DNA of 64,000 nucleotides from Puccinellia tenuiflora. Its lineage: Eukaryota > Streptophyta > Magnoliopsida > Poales > Poaceae. The DNA is taken from NCBI GenBank assembly GCA_012064385.1, contig QRDG01000413.1:496001-560000 (forward strand). Direction: 5' to 3'. Both the position numbers and the translations under genes were made by a program. Of the stretch, positions 10,748 through 22,313 are shown one piece after another; position 1 is the first letter of the stretch; each line of letters opens with the position of its first letter. The notes beneath the pieces were generated by a model that had not been told where the DNA came from, did no database searches, and was given only the letters and a program-made list of their open reading frames with translations.

Positions 10748-13228
10748 TGAAAGAACAAATGATGTCCGAGATGTCGCCTAGAGGGGGGGGGTGAATAGGC
10801 GATTAACACCTTTTCTATTTAAGGGCTTGATAATTGCGTAATAAAACTATGTGTTTAAATTAACAAGCCAACAACCTAAATTACTAGGTTTACCTATGTG
10901 CACCAACAACCTATGCTAAGCAAGGCAAGCAACAAGGTGATAGCAAGATATAAACTTCAAGCACGATGGCTATCACAAAGTAAATTGCATAAGTAAAAGC
11001 TCGGGTATAGAGATAACCGAGGCACGTGGAGACGAGGATGTATTCCCGAGTTCCTCCTTGTTAAGGGAGTACGTCTCGTTGGAGGGGTGTGAACTCGCCA
11101 CAAAGTCCTACTAAAGATGCCACAAATGCCTCACCCTATTCTCCGATGAACCGCACCCAAAGGTTTGGTTCACCTTCCACTATCGGAATCCTTCGAGGCA
11201 GAATCCGGAGCCTTTACACCACTAAGCTTGGGGCACGCATCCACAACCGAATTGGAGGCTCCCAAGTATCACCACTACACCGTCTAGGGTACAATGACCC
11301 AAGAGTAACAAGCTCCCAACCTTCAATCCCACAAATCACCGTGGGGAGCACAACCCAATGCACCTAATGCAAAAGGCAAGAACACACCAAGTGGTCAAAT
11401 CCTTCTCCCCAAAATCCAACCAAAGCAACTAATGCTATGGAGGGATTTAGGAGGAAGAACAAAGGGGATGAACACAAAGCACCCCAAAATCTAGATCCCA
11501 CAAGTTACCCTCACTTAGAGGAGATTTTGTTTGGTGGAAGTGTAGATCTAGATCTTCTCTCTTGTTTCCCTAAACTTGGGCAAGAATCATCGGAGGGAAG
11601 TGGAGGAATCGAGCTCTCAAAGATTGCAACAATGAAGGGGAGAGAGAAAAAGAGCTCAGCAGGAAATTTGGGGAATAAACCCTTTTTATAGGGGGCCCAA
11701 AAAATGTGGCCGTTGGGTGCAAAACGTGTGCAGCCCGAGACCCCGGCCTGGGGCTGGCCTGCACGCCGGCCAGGCCGGCCAGGAATCTGTCGCAACGAAC
11801 AAAAGGAGCGAAACACGCAGAGAGGCCGGCCTTCACCCGGTCTGGGCCGGCCTGCTCGTGCAGGAGGCCGGGAAGGCAGCCGAATGTGCCGACCTGGGCC
11901 CGGCCACGGCCCAACCAGCGGAGAGAAGCGAGGCCGGCGGGGGAGCCAAAGCACTCGGCCTGGAGCCGGCCCAGGCCTAGCCTGGCAGGAAAAGGGAGGT
12001 TGGCGGCCTGCCCGACGCTCCCGGCCTGAGGCCGGCCTCGGGCCCGGCCAGGCCGGCTTGACTGCGTCCTTTTTTTCTTTTTCCATTTAAATATCGGTCT
12101 AATAAAAACTCCGAGAGGAAAATGCAATATATCCCACATACGAACTCCGTTTTCGATATTCTTGAACTCATTGGAATCGTCACAACGAGCACTACAAGAA
12201 TATGCAGAGAAACATCATAGTCAAAGAATATATTATAAAAATAAATGGGGAAAGGTAAAAGCTCCCATTTGCAAATCGGAAATACAATAACTTTCAACCA
12301 CGAACTCCGTTTTCGATAATCTTGGACTCGTTGGAATTGTCACGACGAGCACAACAATATTATGCAGAGAAACATTATAGTCCAAGAAAATATTATAAAA
12401 ACAAATGGGGAAAGGTTAAACCTCTATTTTGAAATCCGGAAATGCCGAATCTTTTGCAATTGAAGTCCGAATGAAATAAAACCAATTTTGTTGGAAAGAG
12501 GACGACAAAAGCAACCTTTGAAAATGGCAAACAAGCAATGGAGATTTTGCAAAGAAATGGAAGAGATAAATCTTCTGCATGGATGAACCGGCAAAATCTC
12601 CAATACCGAAACCGCAATAGGGGACGCATATGAAAACCGTTTTCGGTGAACTTGGCCTTGTCATGACGAGCACGACAAGCACCAAGACCACACCACGATA
12701 ATAGACAAATAAGAACCAATAAATATGATTGCATGGATGCAAAGGTTTGTGCTCTCTACGACGATACGATCACGATATTCGGTCGAGAGCCCCTCTTGAT
12801 AGTACGGTTATCTATCCTATAATCCGGTCTCTCACTAAACAACATGAGACCGGTAAAATAGAAACCCTATCAAGATCATACCTTTGCCTTGTGCATAAAA
12901 CCACTTGAGTTCGATGAAGACGGTCTTCATCTCCTCAAGACGCACCACCTTCCTCGATTGCGCTTCGGTGAAGATTCACATGATGCTCCCCCATACACCA
13001 AGATGGGAGACGCACTCTTCGACAAATCTTCACTTGGCCTTGAGTGATGATCAACCCGCACAAAGCCTTGATCAACACAAACTTTTCTTCCCTTAGCTTT
13101 GACTCCAACAAATGGAGAGCAAGCAATGCAAATGGACACACCTATAAATATAGCTCAATACAAATATTAGTCCATAGAGATTGTCATTAATTACCAAAAC
13201 CATACATGGGGGCAACCATGCACTTTCA
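10748..13228 (-). mobile_element. 5' LTR of copy C (about 2.48 kb)
   Basis: Full-length LTR with TGAAAG/CTTTCA ends. The right edge (catgcactttca) is at 13228 and the flanking bases are caagg (13229-13233). The matching target duplication would be left of the element and is not in the window. It contains a GGCCGGCC-type palindrome array (11715-12065) and, on the minus strand, a TATA-like CTATAAAAAG near 11682-11691. The overlapping long reading frames at 11511-12139 come from the GC-rich array. Confidence 0.85.
11715..12065. repeat. GGCCGGCC-type palindrome array in LTR
   Basis: Repeated GGCCGG/CCGGCC palindromes, many as ggccggcctg or gccggcc, within about 350 bases just upstream (minus-strand sense) of the TATA box. 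The position equals that of the CCGGAA-type array at 1434-1820, but the motif differs. Confidence 0.8.
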
Positions 13229-13651
13229 CAAGGGATCTCGCCCCGAGATCCACGCTACCGTCGGGGAGACGAAGAGCAAGGTAAACTATCGAATCTTCTC
13301 CGTCGTGTTGATCTTCTGGACACCACTAACAAGAGATTCTTGCTCACGACGATGGCGATGACCTTCCGTCGAGATGCTTCCAAGATCGAACCTATTAGGA
13401 TAAAGGCAAAGAGATCGTCCACCCACGAAGATGCTATAACTGAAAGATAGATAAGAGAGAAGTTTTAAATTATATAAGGTAAGAGGGGAAAGAAGGTAGA
13501 GGTAAGGAGTAAACAAGAATCCTATTGAGATCTTTTCAAATAACTTTAGTAAAATAGTTTGGACACTCTACAACAACGATCGTTAGCTAGGTTATCCTAC
13601 AGGCGGACTGGACCCACGGTGTATCGAAGAACCGTGGCTCTGATACCACTT
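13229..13651 (-). mobile_element. Internal 5' leader of a Gypsy-like element with primer-binding site
   Basis: About 420 bases between the Sirevirus LTR edge and the LTR at 13652. A primer-binding site (TGGTATCAGAGCC on the minus strand, 13636-13648) sits next to the LTR, so this is the start of an element running on the minus strand. The rest of its interior must be left of the Sirevirus insertions, outside the window. No gene is seen. Gypsy rather than Copia is inferred from the long LTR and its TGTAA-rich ends; no pol is visible to settle it. Confidence 0.6.
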
Positions 13652-14058
13652 TGTAACGCCCCAAGATCAATACTATGCAGACTTGAGTGTTCCAGCCAAA
13701 TCCGCATAATAACGATCCTAGGACGCCCACCAGGCATAACATGCACGTCGCAACACACACGTTATGCGGGTGGAATTGTGATAACATTACAACAGTTCTC
13801 GATGGAACCCACAAAACAAGATATATACAACAACGACTCACCGAGTCAAGAGCAAAAGATACAATACAAAGAACCAAAGAACAGCGGAAGCGAATAGCGT
13901 CCGAGTATGGACAAGATACAAATTGGACTAAGAGTCCTGAAGATAAACGAAGGCACCATATCCCTGCCCAGGCCAAGCCAGAGGGATTCCCAAGCTAACG
14001 TCGTCAGACTTCAAACCTGTCGACTGCATTGGAATAGCAGCCCCGAAGGGGTCAGTAC
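13652..14058 (-). mobile_element. Gypsy-like 5' LTR (minus strand), inner part, interrupted at 14058
   Basis: Begins TGTAACGCCCC (plus-strand view) next to the primer-binding site. It matches in reverse the last 0.42 kb (about 17345-17761) of the solo LTR. At 14054-14058 it is interrupted by that solo LTR after the bases AGTAC, and it resumes at 17767. Confidence 0.8.
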
Positions 14059-17000
14059 TGTAATGCCCCGGGGTTTTTCCCCAAATTAGAAATTGCCTGT
14101 TATTTTATTTTTGCATCATCATGACATCAGCATCATCGCATCGCATGTTTTTGGCAACAAAAATTATTTTTATTAAACCCTATTTTTATTTTTTCAAAAT
14201 TGTCGGAAAAGATTTTATCGAGACGGTCGTCTCCGTTTTCTAAAATTATTTGCCAAATTAATTTGCAAAAGAAAAATAAAAGTTTTGAGAGCGCGAGAGA
14301 GTAGCCCAAACCGGCCCAAGCCCACCTAACCCCAGACCCTAGGGTTTGCCCTAGTTTCCCCCTGGCAGTTTTCTTTTCCCACCCCATGCACCTTGCAGCC
14401 ACCCTCCCCCTCTTTTTCCTTTTTGCAACCAGGCCCTTCCACCTTGAATTTTGGTCTTTTTCTTTTACAAATAGGTCCCTAGACCATCTCCTCTCTCCTT
14501 CTCTCTTATCCTCTCCTTTCCTCTCTCCCTCACCCTCACGTCCTCCCCCGAGCTTCTCCTCCACCCGACCCGCACCGCTCCCCGTGCTCCTCCTTGCCTC
14601 CCCTCCGGCCTCACCTCCCTCCGCTCCCCCCCGTCGACTGCGCCGCCGGATGCCTCCTCCTGTTCCCCCAGCGCGGCCGCGCCCTGCCTGCTCCCTCACC
14701 GACGGCCTCCGCCCGCGCCCCTCGTCCCCACCTCGAGCTCGACCTCATGGGCGCCGCCGGCTTCTCCTTCACTGGGCTCCAGCCGAGCCGCCTCCGGCCG
14801 GCTCTCCCCTGCTCCGTGGCCGCCCTGCTCCAGGCCGGCCCGCGCCCTCCTCCCCTCGATCCCGCGCCGGCCGTCCCCTCCAGCTGTGGCCTCCCCTGCT
14901 CTCCTCCTCCTTCCGGTGCCCCATCCCCTCTGATGCCTGGCCCTGTTGCTCGCCCCGGGCCCGTAGCTCCTCCCTTCCCCGGCCGCCACCTGCTCCTCCA
15001 CCCCCTGCTCCTTCTTCCTCCGCGCCATGGACGCCGTTGCCGTGCTGCCCCGTGGTGCTACCATCCTTGCTGTGTGATGCTGCTGTGCTGCTGCTGTCCC
15101 CGACGGTCATTCCGCGTCGCCGTGCCGTGTTGCTGCTGCTCCCCGTTTCCCTCCCCGTGCCTGTGTGTGCCCCCTGCCCATGCGCTTTCTTCCGTCTCCG
15201 ACGGTCGTTCCCGGAGCCGGATGTTCCCGACGGCCGCTTCCTGTTCCCATCCCCGACCCGTGTCCGTCCCCGATGAGTTCCCCGACGTGTTCCCCGATGT
15301 TTCCCGACGGGAACCCGCAAGTTCCCGCTTCCGTTCCCCGTCATGAAGCCGTTCCCGTCGTGAACCGGAGTTCTCCGTTCCCATCGTGAAGCCTCCCCGA
15401 CGCCAAGTTCTCTGTTTCCCTGTCGTGAAGCACCGTGAAGGCCGAGCCCCGACGACCATGGACACGATACGACAAGATCTTCCCCGACGTGTCAACGATG
15501 ACGCGCCAAATTCTTCATTTGTGTTGTGTGACGGCCGCCTTCGTGCGTGTCCGAGAAGACCGGTGTCCGAGTACCCCGATGCCGTGGAACCCCGACGACC
15601 CCGAAGCCCGGTGTCCGCCACGACGTCGACCCGAGTACGACTACTTCCACTATGTCGACTACCTCGACTACTTCGACTCCGTACGGAACGACTACTTCGA
15701 CTACGACGACTACTTCGACTACGATCCGAAGACGATGGCTTCCAACCCGAAGATCCCTCGATCCCATGTGTGACCCCAACCCTAACCCTATACCATATAT
15801 GCGTATCTTATAAAATCATGCATGCTTAATTAACATCGATCCTTTATCCATTTAGTCGAATTAAATCAACTAAATTATGGGGTTTTGTCCGGTGCATCTA
15901 TATTATGCACCAATCCCATTTAAAATGCTTTTTCCATGTGTTAGCGAATAAAATTGGATCACATTTAATTTGTCATGCATCATGTCATCAACATGCCGCT
16001 TCTTTTGCCGTAGAAGTAAAATGCATCTTTTATGTTTCTAGTGTTTGTTGCTTCTTCGGGAATAGGACGTTGAGTTGATGTGAGCAACGACAGGTTCTGC
16101 TACCTCTACCGGAATGCAGGCAAGTAATACTCACTTGCTATCTTTGTTGTTTTCTGTCTCTCACTCGTCCTATCTTTTGTTCCTTGCTAGCCTTATATTG
16201 CGATGCTTGTGTCTCGATCCTATTTGCATGTTTACCTTGCAGCCATGATATGCCCCACCCCACATCCTATTACCGTGTTGCTTGTTTACCTTGTTGGCCT
16301 TGCGAGTCGTAGTGCATGCTTAGGTTGTTTTGCTCGAGTCTTGTTATCTTTATCTAGTCATGCTTTAATATGATAGTTGGGTTAATTCACATGATAATCT
16401 TTAATTTTTGGCGATGGGAATAATTAATAATGATAAGGCACCGGCGGAAGGCTAATCATGGTGATTTGTTCTGCTAGTGTCGCCTAGGACCCGAGTTCTT
16501 GTCCTCTGATCCAAGAATGAGCGCACTACCCACATGTGGGAGGAAATGGGACTCCCCTCGACCTAGTACCGGATCTGCAGCCTTGTGCAGGGCGCCACAA
16601 GTAGTTCAGGTGTTTCCATTTGCGCGACGCTTTATTTATTTGTGATGCAGGTACGGATGGGACGCCTCCGGGACTTATACATGATGGTTACTTACGGTAG
16701 GGCTTGCGGTATGATGCGAAGTGACCAGCTCATGGTAGTCTGTGTCACCTAGCCATAGGCGCAAATGGTTAGGTCCACCTCGGAGCTTCGGCTGGACTTT
16801 TCAAGGTGGGCAAGACCTAGCTAGGTGGTTCCCTGGACTTGTGTGGTGGTGAAGGAAAGTGTAGTGTCGGATACCCTGCCAGCATACCCCGGAAGTGTGC
16901 TAATTGCATGGCAACAAGTGTTGAAGTGCGTGTGGTTACATTTGTGCACCCCTGCAAGGTTAAATCTTTTCGAAAAGCCGTGTCCGCGGTTATGGACGAC

Positions 17001-17761
17001 TTGGTGAAATGTGCTGGCTAACAAGATCATAGACAACTTACAACTAATGATAATAATTTGATTAGTAAGATAGAACTATTTCAATAATAAAATATAAAAT
17101 TGCCAACTGTGTGAGTGCCTTTGGGCTTGCTGCTCGTGGGATAAACGGGCTGGTAAGGAATCGGCTGGGTTACGTTTGGTGTTAGTATAGTTGGTTCCTT
17201 ATGCGCTCTCTTACCTTGTCTCTTTTAGACGGAAGTTGTAGCGTGTCTCTATTAGTTGATAGTTTTGTTTGCCGCCGCCTCAATCGCTAACCCTCTTCCC
17301 CCGGAATTCAGCTTTGATATCTTGTGAGTATTACTTGCCAGTACTTCATAGTACTGACCCCTTTGGGGCTGCTATTCCATGGCAGCCAACAGGTATGAAG
17401 TGTGACGACGTTAGCTTGGGAATCCCTCCGGCTTGGCCTGGGCAGGGTTATGGTGCCTTTGGTTATCTTCAGGACTCTTAGTCCAATTTGTATTCATATC
17501 CGTTGCCGGATACTATTCGCTTCCGCTGTTATTAGGATCTTTGTAATGTATCTTTTGTATTCTTGACTCTGTGAGTCGTTGTTGTATATATGTTCTTTTG
17601 TGGGTTCCGTCGAGAACTATTGTAATGTTATTACAATTCCACCCGCATAACGTGTGTGTTGCGACGTGCACGTTATGCCTGGTGGGCGTCCTAGGATCGT
17701 TATTATGCGGATTTGGCGGAAATCGCTAAGTCTACATAGTACCGATTCGGGGGGCGTTACA
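14059..17761 (+). mobile_element. Solo LTR of the same Gypsy-like family (3.7 kb, plus strand)
   Basis: Starts TGTAATGCCCCGGGG and ends GGGGCGTTACA. It is flanked by exact 5-bp copies of AGTAC (14054-14058 and 17762-17766), as expected for LTR-element insertion. There is no internal region, so the element was reduced to one LTR by LTR-LTR recombination. The host is an LTR of the same family in opposite orientation, so 14059-17345 and 17767-20883 form a long imperfect inverted repeat. The overlapping reading frames at 14386-15346 are low-complexity Pro/Arg/Ser-rich and not a gene. Confidence 0.85.
15630..15735 (+). repeat. GACTAC/TTCGAC short tandem array inside the solo LTR
   Basis: Repeated gactacttcgac-like units read in one frame as Asp-Tyr-Phe repeats. 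A shorter version is seen in the opposite-strand LTR near 19378-19435. It is a low-complexity expansion within the LTR, not a protein gene. Confidence 0.65.
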
Positions 17762-17766
17762 AGTAC

Positions 17767-20700
17767 TATAAACAGTACTGGCAAGTAATACTCACAAGAT
17801 ATCAAAGCTGGAATTCCGAGGGAAGGGGGTTACGGTTGAGGCGGCAGCAAGCAGCACTAACAACTTATAGAGACACGCTACAACTTTCGCCTACAAGAGT
17901 CAAGGTAAGATAGCGCATAAGAAACCAACTATACTACTCACCACATTAAAAACCCGCTCAAGTATTACTCCCTCGGTCAACCACCGACGAGGAAGCAATC
18001 AGTGCAACTCACACGGTGGACAAGTTTTATGGATTATTATTCAAGTAATCTACCTTACTAGTTAAGTTATAATCATTAGGTGCAAGTTGTCTATAATCTT
18101 TTTAGCCAGCGCATTTCACCAAGTCGTCCATAACCGCGGACACGACTTTTCGAAAAGATTTCACCCTGCAGGGATGCACCAATGAACCCACACGCATCGA
18201 AACACTCGCTTAGAGGTGTACCGGTGGAGGTTTCGACGCAATACTTCCCTTCTCTACAAACAAGTCCAGGAAGCCACGAAGCTAGGTCTGATCCACCTTG
18301 AGAGTCCGGCCGAAGCTTCAAGGTGGGCCTAACCGTTGCGTGAACGGCTTCGGGAGGGAACACTCATACGATTGCCCCTCCTTCCACATGCGATTAACGC
18401 ACGGTCCACAACCCTACCATAAGTAACCACGTATCCATCATCATCTTACCTGCTCATCATCATCATCGTTGTACGCGCGGAAATGGAAACACCCGAACTA
18501 CTTGTGGCACCTGGACAGGTTTGAGGATCCGGTAATAGATTGCGGGGAGGCCCATAGAACTCCCACATGTGGTTAGTGCGCTCAGTCTTGGATCAGCGGA
18601 AAAGAACTCGGGTCCTAGGCGACACTAGCAGAACAAATCACCACGATTGGCCTTCCGCCGGTGTCTTATCTTTATTAAGTTATTCCCATCGCAACAAAAA
18701 ATAAAGATTACCATTTTAGTTGAGCCTAGCTATCGTGTTAAGAACAGGACTAGATAAGGAGATAACAGGACTCAAGCAAAACACCTAAGCATGCACTAGG
18801 ACTCGCAAGGCCAACAAGGTAAACAAGCAATAGGGTAATAGGATGTGGAGGTGTGGCTATATCATGGCTGCAAGGTAAACATGCAAATAGGATCGAGACA
18901 CAAGCATCGTGACATAAGGCTAGCAAGGAACAAAATATAGGTAAAGTAAGAGACAGAAAACAAGCAAAGATAGCAAGGGAGTATCACTTGCCTGCAATCC
19001 GGTAGAGGTAGCAGAAAAGTCGTTGCTCACATCAACTCAACGTCCTATTCCCGAAGAAGCAAAGAACACTGTAAGCGTAAAAGATGCATTTTACTTATAC
19101 AACAAAAGAAGCGGCATGTTGATGACATGATGCATAACAAATTAATTATGATCCAATTTTATTCCCTAACACATGGCAAATCATTTTAAATGAGATCGGT
19201 GCATAATATAGATGCACCGGACAAAACCCGTAATTAAAGTTGGATTAATTCAACTAAATGGAAAAAGGGTGCGATGTTAATTAATTATGCATGATTTTAT
19301 AAGATACGCATATATGGTATATAGGGTTTAGGGTTGGGATCACACATCGGATTCGGGGAAACTTCGGATTCGGAGCGGAAGTAGTCGAAGTAGTCGAGGT
19401 AGTCGACGTCGTGGAAGTAGTCGTACTCGGGTCGTCGTCGTGGCGGACCTTGGCGTTCCGGGCTTCGGGGTCGACGGGGTTCCACGGTGTTGGGGATCGG
19501 GGATCTTGTCGGGTTCCGGTCTTCGGGCTTCACGGACACGCACGAAGGCGGCCGGCACAAAACGAACACGGAGAACTTGTCGCATTTCCGGTGTCGGGGT
19601 AGACCTTGGCGGATCCGTCTTCGGTCATCGGGTCGGAGGACTCGGATTCACGGAGTTGGGGATCAGGCACCGGAGACCTTGGCAGCGTCATCGGGAAGCG
19701 GCTTCACGACAGGGATGTCCGGGGACACGGCAACGGGAACATCCGTAACGGTCGGGCAGCACGGAGACGGGCGTCGGGGAAAGACGACATGGAGACGGGA
19801 AAAGGCACGGCCTCACGAGGCAACACTAGCGGGCACAGACGGAGGACGTCCGCACGTCAACAATGGCCGGCCTAAGGACGAGCTCGAGGAGGCGCGATGG
19901 CGACGAGGACGGTCGAGGCCGCTGGTCTGGAGCAGGGGGGCGACGAGGTCGGGCCGTAGCAGGCAGGAGGCGCCGATGCGGGGCGGCTTGGGCGGCTTGG
20001 GCGGCCGCCGGGGACGGGACAGACTGGAGGAGAGGCGCGGGAGAGGAGGACGTCGCCGGCGTGAAGGAGAGGCGAGGCGGCGTCGCGGTCGGGCGAGGAG
20101 GCGGTGCACCGGCGGGAGGTTGGGGTCGTAGGACGACGAGGTCAAGCAGGGGAGAGGAGGCGCTCGGGGATGGGGAGCACAGCGGCGGCCGGTGGCGCGG
20201 GAAGGCTGAGGAGGGAGAGCTGGGGGAGACGGAGGCGAGGACGGGGCGGAGTGGCCGGAGGCGGGCCGGGAGGAGCAGCTCGGCGGCGCGGGAGCAGAGA
20301 GGTGACGACCACGGGCGCGAGGTCGACGGAGGCGGGGCGGCCGGGGAAGAGAGGGGCTCGGGTGGAGAGGAGGGCAGGGCAGGACGACGGGAGCTTGGAG
20401 GAGAGGGAGCGGCGCTGAGGTGCGGGTGCGGGTCGGGGTCTGCAGGGAAGAAGGGAACGGGGAGAGGAGAGAGAGGGATTTTGGGTCCAGGGACCTGATT
20501 GCAAAATAAAAAGGACTAGAAGGCAAGGTGGAGGGACCTGAAAGGAAAAAGGGAAATGATGGAGAGGGTGGCTGCAAGGTGTAGGGGGTAGGAACAGAAA
20601 AAGACCAGGGGGAACCCTAGGGTTTGCAGGTTAGGTGGGCTTGGGCCAGGTTTTGGGCTACTCTCTCGCTCACTCAAAAACTTTTATTTTCTTTTTCAAA

Positions 20701-20883
20701 TAAATTTGGCAATTAATTTTGGAAAACGGAGACGACTGTCTTGATAAAACTATTGCGACAATTTTATTAAAATAAAATAGGGTTTAATAAAAATATTTTT
20801 TGTGGAGAAAGATGCTGATGTCATGATGATGCAAAAAGCAAAACAAACAAAAACTAATTTGGGGAAAATCCCGAGACATTACA
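17767..20883 (-). mobile_element. Gypsy-like 5' LTR (minus strand), outer part
   Basis: Continuation of the LTR begun at 13652-14058. The right edge (gagacattaca, the reverse of TGTAATGTCTC) at 20883 is the outer 5' end of the element. The next five bases (tcagc, 20884-20888) would be the target duplication, but the partner is outside the window. It mirrors the solo LTR, including its AT-rich first 250 bases and GC-rich segment. Long frames at 19487-20577 on both strands are compositional. Confidence 0.8.
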
Positions 20884-21772
20884 TCAGCATGAGTAACACA
20901 TGCAGCAAAAACAGCTAAGCATTCACCATCAGAACTATTCTCACCAGCACCAACATCAACCTTACCATTACCATTACCGTTAGATTTATTCTTCGGTTGG
21001 TAAGTATCGTTTCTTTTCTCCTTGTTTTGCACCTTCCAGCAATCATCAATGGTGTGATTGGTTTTCTTACAGTACCTGCAGAACTTGTCTCGTCCTTTGG
21101 ACTTTGAACGGCCTCTACTCTTATCTCTGTTGTTGTTATCTCGCTGCTCAGGCCTGCCTCGAACCTGTAATGCATCGTCCTTGGAGGATGATGCGTCAGA
21201 CTGCACCATACCTTTCATCTTTTCCCTAGTCTGCAGGGCCTCACATACTTCCGCGAGAGTTAGATCATCGCGGCTCAACAATATGGCATCTCGCAGATTT
21301 GTAAAGGAACTAGGCAGCGAACATAACAACAGAAGAGCTAAATCTTCATCCTCATATTTTACCCCATCGACACTAGGTCAGCCACGATCTCCTTGAAGAT
21401 TGACAAGTGGTTCATCACAGAACCACCTTCTTGCATCTTGTGCGAGAACAACTTCATCTTCACGTGCATCTTGCTGGTTAGATTCTTGGACATACAGATC
21501 GATTCCAGCTTGGCCCACAACGCTGTCGCGGATTTCTCCTGCAGCACCTCTTGCAATATATCATTAGATAGATGAAGTTGGATTAATGACAAAGCCTTAT
21601 GATCTTTGCGCTTCTCCTCAGGAGTCCACTCCTTCGCGTCCTTTTTCCCGAACGCATCCAGCGCCTCATCAAGATCTGAAACTTGCGATAGAATCGCACG
21701 CATCTTGACTTGCCACAGAGAAAACCTCGTCTTGTAGTCCAGCAATGGTAGATCAAACTTCATCGATGCCAT
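20884..21772 (-). pseudogene. Copia gag fragment, frameshifted and cut by the Gypsy-like insertion
   Basis: The minus strand encodes the start of a BARE/Angela-type Copia gag: residues beginning MASMKFDLPLL, then a UBN2-like domain (LWQVKMRAIL, LIQLHLSNDILQEVL, FKEIVADLVSMG). After 138 codons a probable one-base loss in a G run (near 21361) creates a stop. The frame resumes as LCSLPSSFTNLRDAIL, followed by a Lys/Arg-rich stretch and an intact CX2CX4HX4C zinc knuckle (CRYCKKTNHTIDDC). Homology stops at 20884, where the Gypsy-like LTR is inserted; the C-terminal residues read beyond that come from the LTR. Protease and pol are not in the window. Confidence 0.85.
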
Positions 21773-21796
21773 CGCAAAACCCTAATCTGAAACCAA

Positions 21797-21809
21797 GGCT
21801 CTGATACCA
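21797..21809 (-). other. Primer-binding site of the Copia element
   Basis: TGGTATCAGAGCC on the minus strand, between the gag start codon (21772) and the LTR edge at 21812. It is of the initiator tRNA-Met type. Confidence 0.8.
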
Positions 21810-21811
21810 CT

Positions 21812-22182
21812 TGTTACACGCGATAGCAAAACAACGATGAAATTAAGCAAGATCAAACCAACGGGGACACGAGATTTTAACGTGGAAAACCCTTCCAACA
21901 AGGAAGAGAAAAAACCACGGGCGCCAGCCAGCAATACTTCACTATTTCGGGTGAGGTTACAAACACGCGCCGGGATTTACAATGTGTGGCTTATCCCGTG
22001 CGGCGGCTTACAAGAGGTACTTATAGGCGGTCCTGACCTAATAGATCAGTAATAGGTGAATCCAACTCCAAAACGGTAACAACTCGTACCGTACCGCGGG
22101 TCAGCGCCCCCGCCCCCCGGCAGGCCTCCTGCCTCCGCTTCGCTTCGGCTAGCCTCCCGGCGAGGTCTCGCTCGCTCCGTCA
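21812..22182 (-). mobile_element. Probable short 5' LTR (about 0.37 kb) of the Copia element
   Basis: The inner edge is clear: tgttacacgcg on the plus strand, next to the primer-binding site. The outer edge is less certain; the best candidate is ctcgctccgtca at 22182, giving TGACGGAGCG...GCGTGTAACA on the minus strand. A minus-strand TATA-like gcctataagta lies near 22019-22029. No second LTR is in view to confirm the length. Confidence 0.5.
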
Positions 22183-22313
22183 GAACCCAACTGCCCTTTA
22201 TATAAATTTGGATCACTATAAAATAACATCATCCCACACAATTTTCATAATAATTACCTTATCGCACACGATTTGTGAATCATGCGCGATTGACCACACC
22301 ATCCCCCACCCTC
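22183..22313. other. Short non-coding spacer
   Basis: AT-rich sequence between the Copia LTR and the retroposon. It contains tcgcacac, which pairs with gtgtgcga at about 24232 on the far side of the retroposon insertion. These may be parts of an older interrupted element. No gene is seen. Confidence 0.4.

Larger units (their letters stand above)
9035..13228 (-). mobile_element. Sirevirus-like element copy C (minus strand, gag part plus complete 5' LTR)
   Basis: Contains the central and N-terminal parts of gag, a primer-binding site (10733-10745) and a full-length LTR (10748-13228). The 3' internal region, the gag 3' end and the other LTR are absent, cut off at the N. It shares small variants with copy A, such as ccgagatg near the LTR start, not seen in the element at 40-50 kb. 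A and C may be parts of a tandem element sharing LTRs. Confidence 0.75.

Noticed and set aside
11511..12139. Frames of about 190 codons on the minus strand and 128 on the plus strand
   Set aside because: They run through the GGCCGGCC palindrome array of the LTR, and residues are dominated by Gly/Pro/Arg/Ala.
14386..15346. Long overlapping plus-strand frames (296 and 250 codons), Pro/Arg/Ser-rich
   Set aside because: They lie inside the Gypsy-like solo LTR. They are open because of GC-rich composition, overlap in several frames and both strands, and show no domain.
14054..17766. A CRISPR-like or other prokaryotic repeat system, considered because of the regular and inverted repeats in the window
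   Set aside because: All repeats are explained by plant transposons and low-complexity arrays. Introns and plant gene families rule out a prokaryotic source.
19487..20577. Long frames on both strands (up to 254 codons)
   Set aside because: This is the mirrored GC-rich part of the opposite LTR of the same family, with the same compositional cause.
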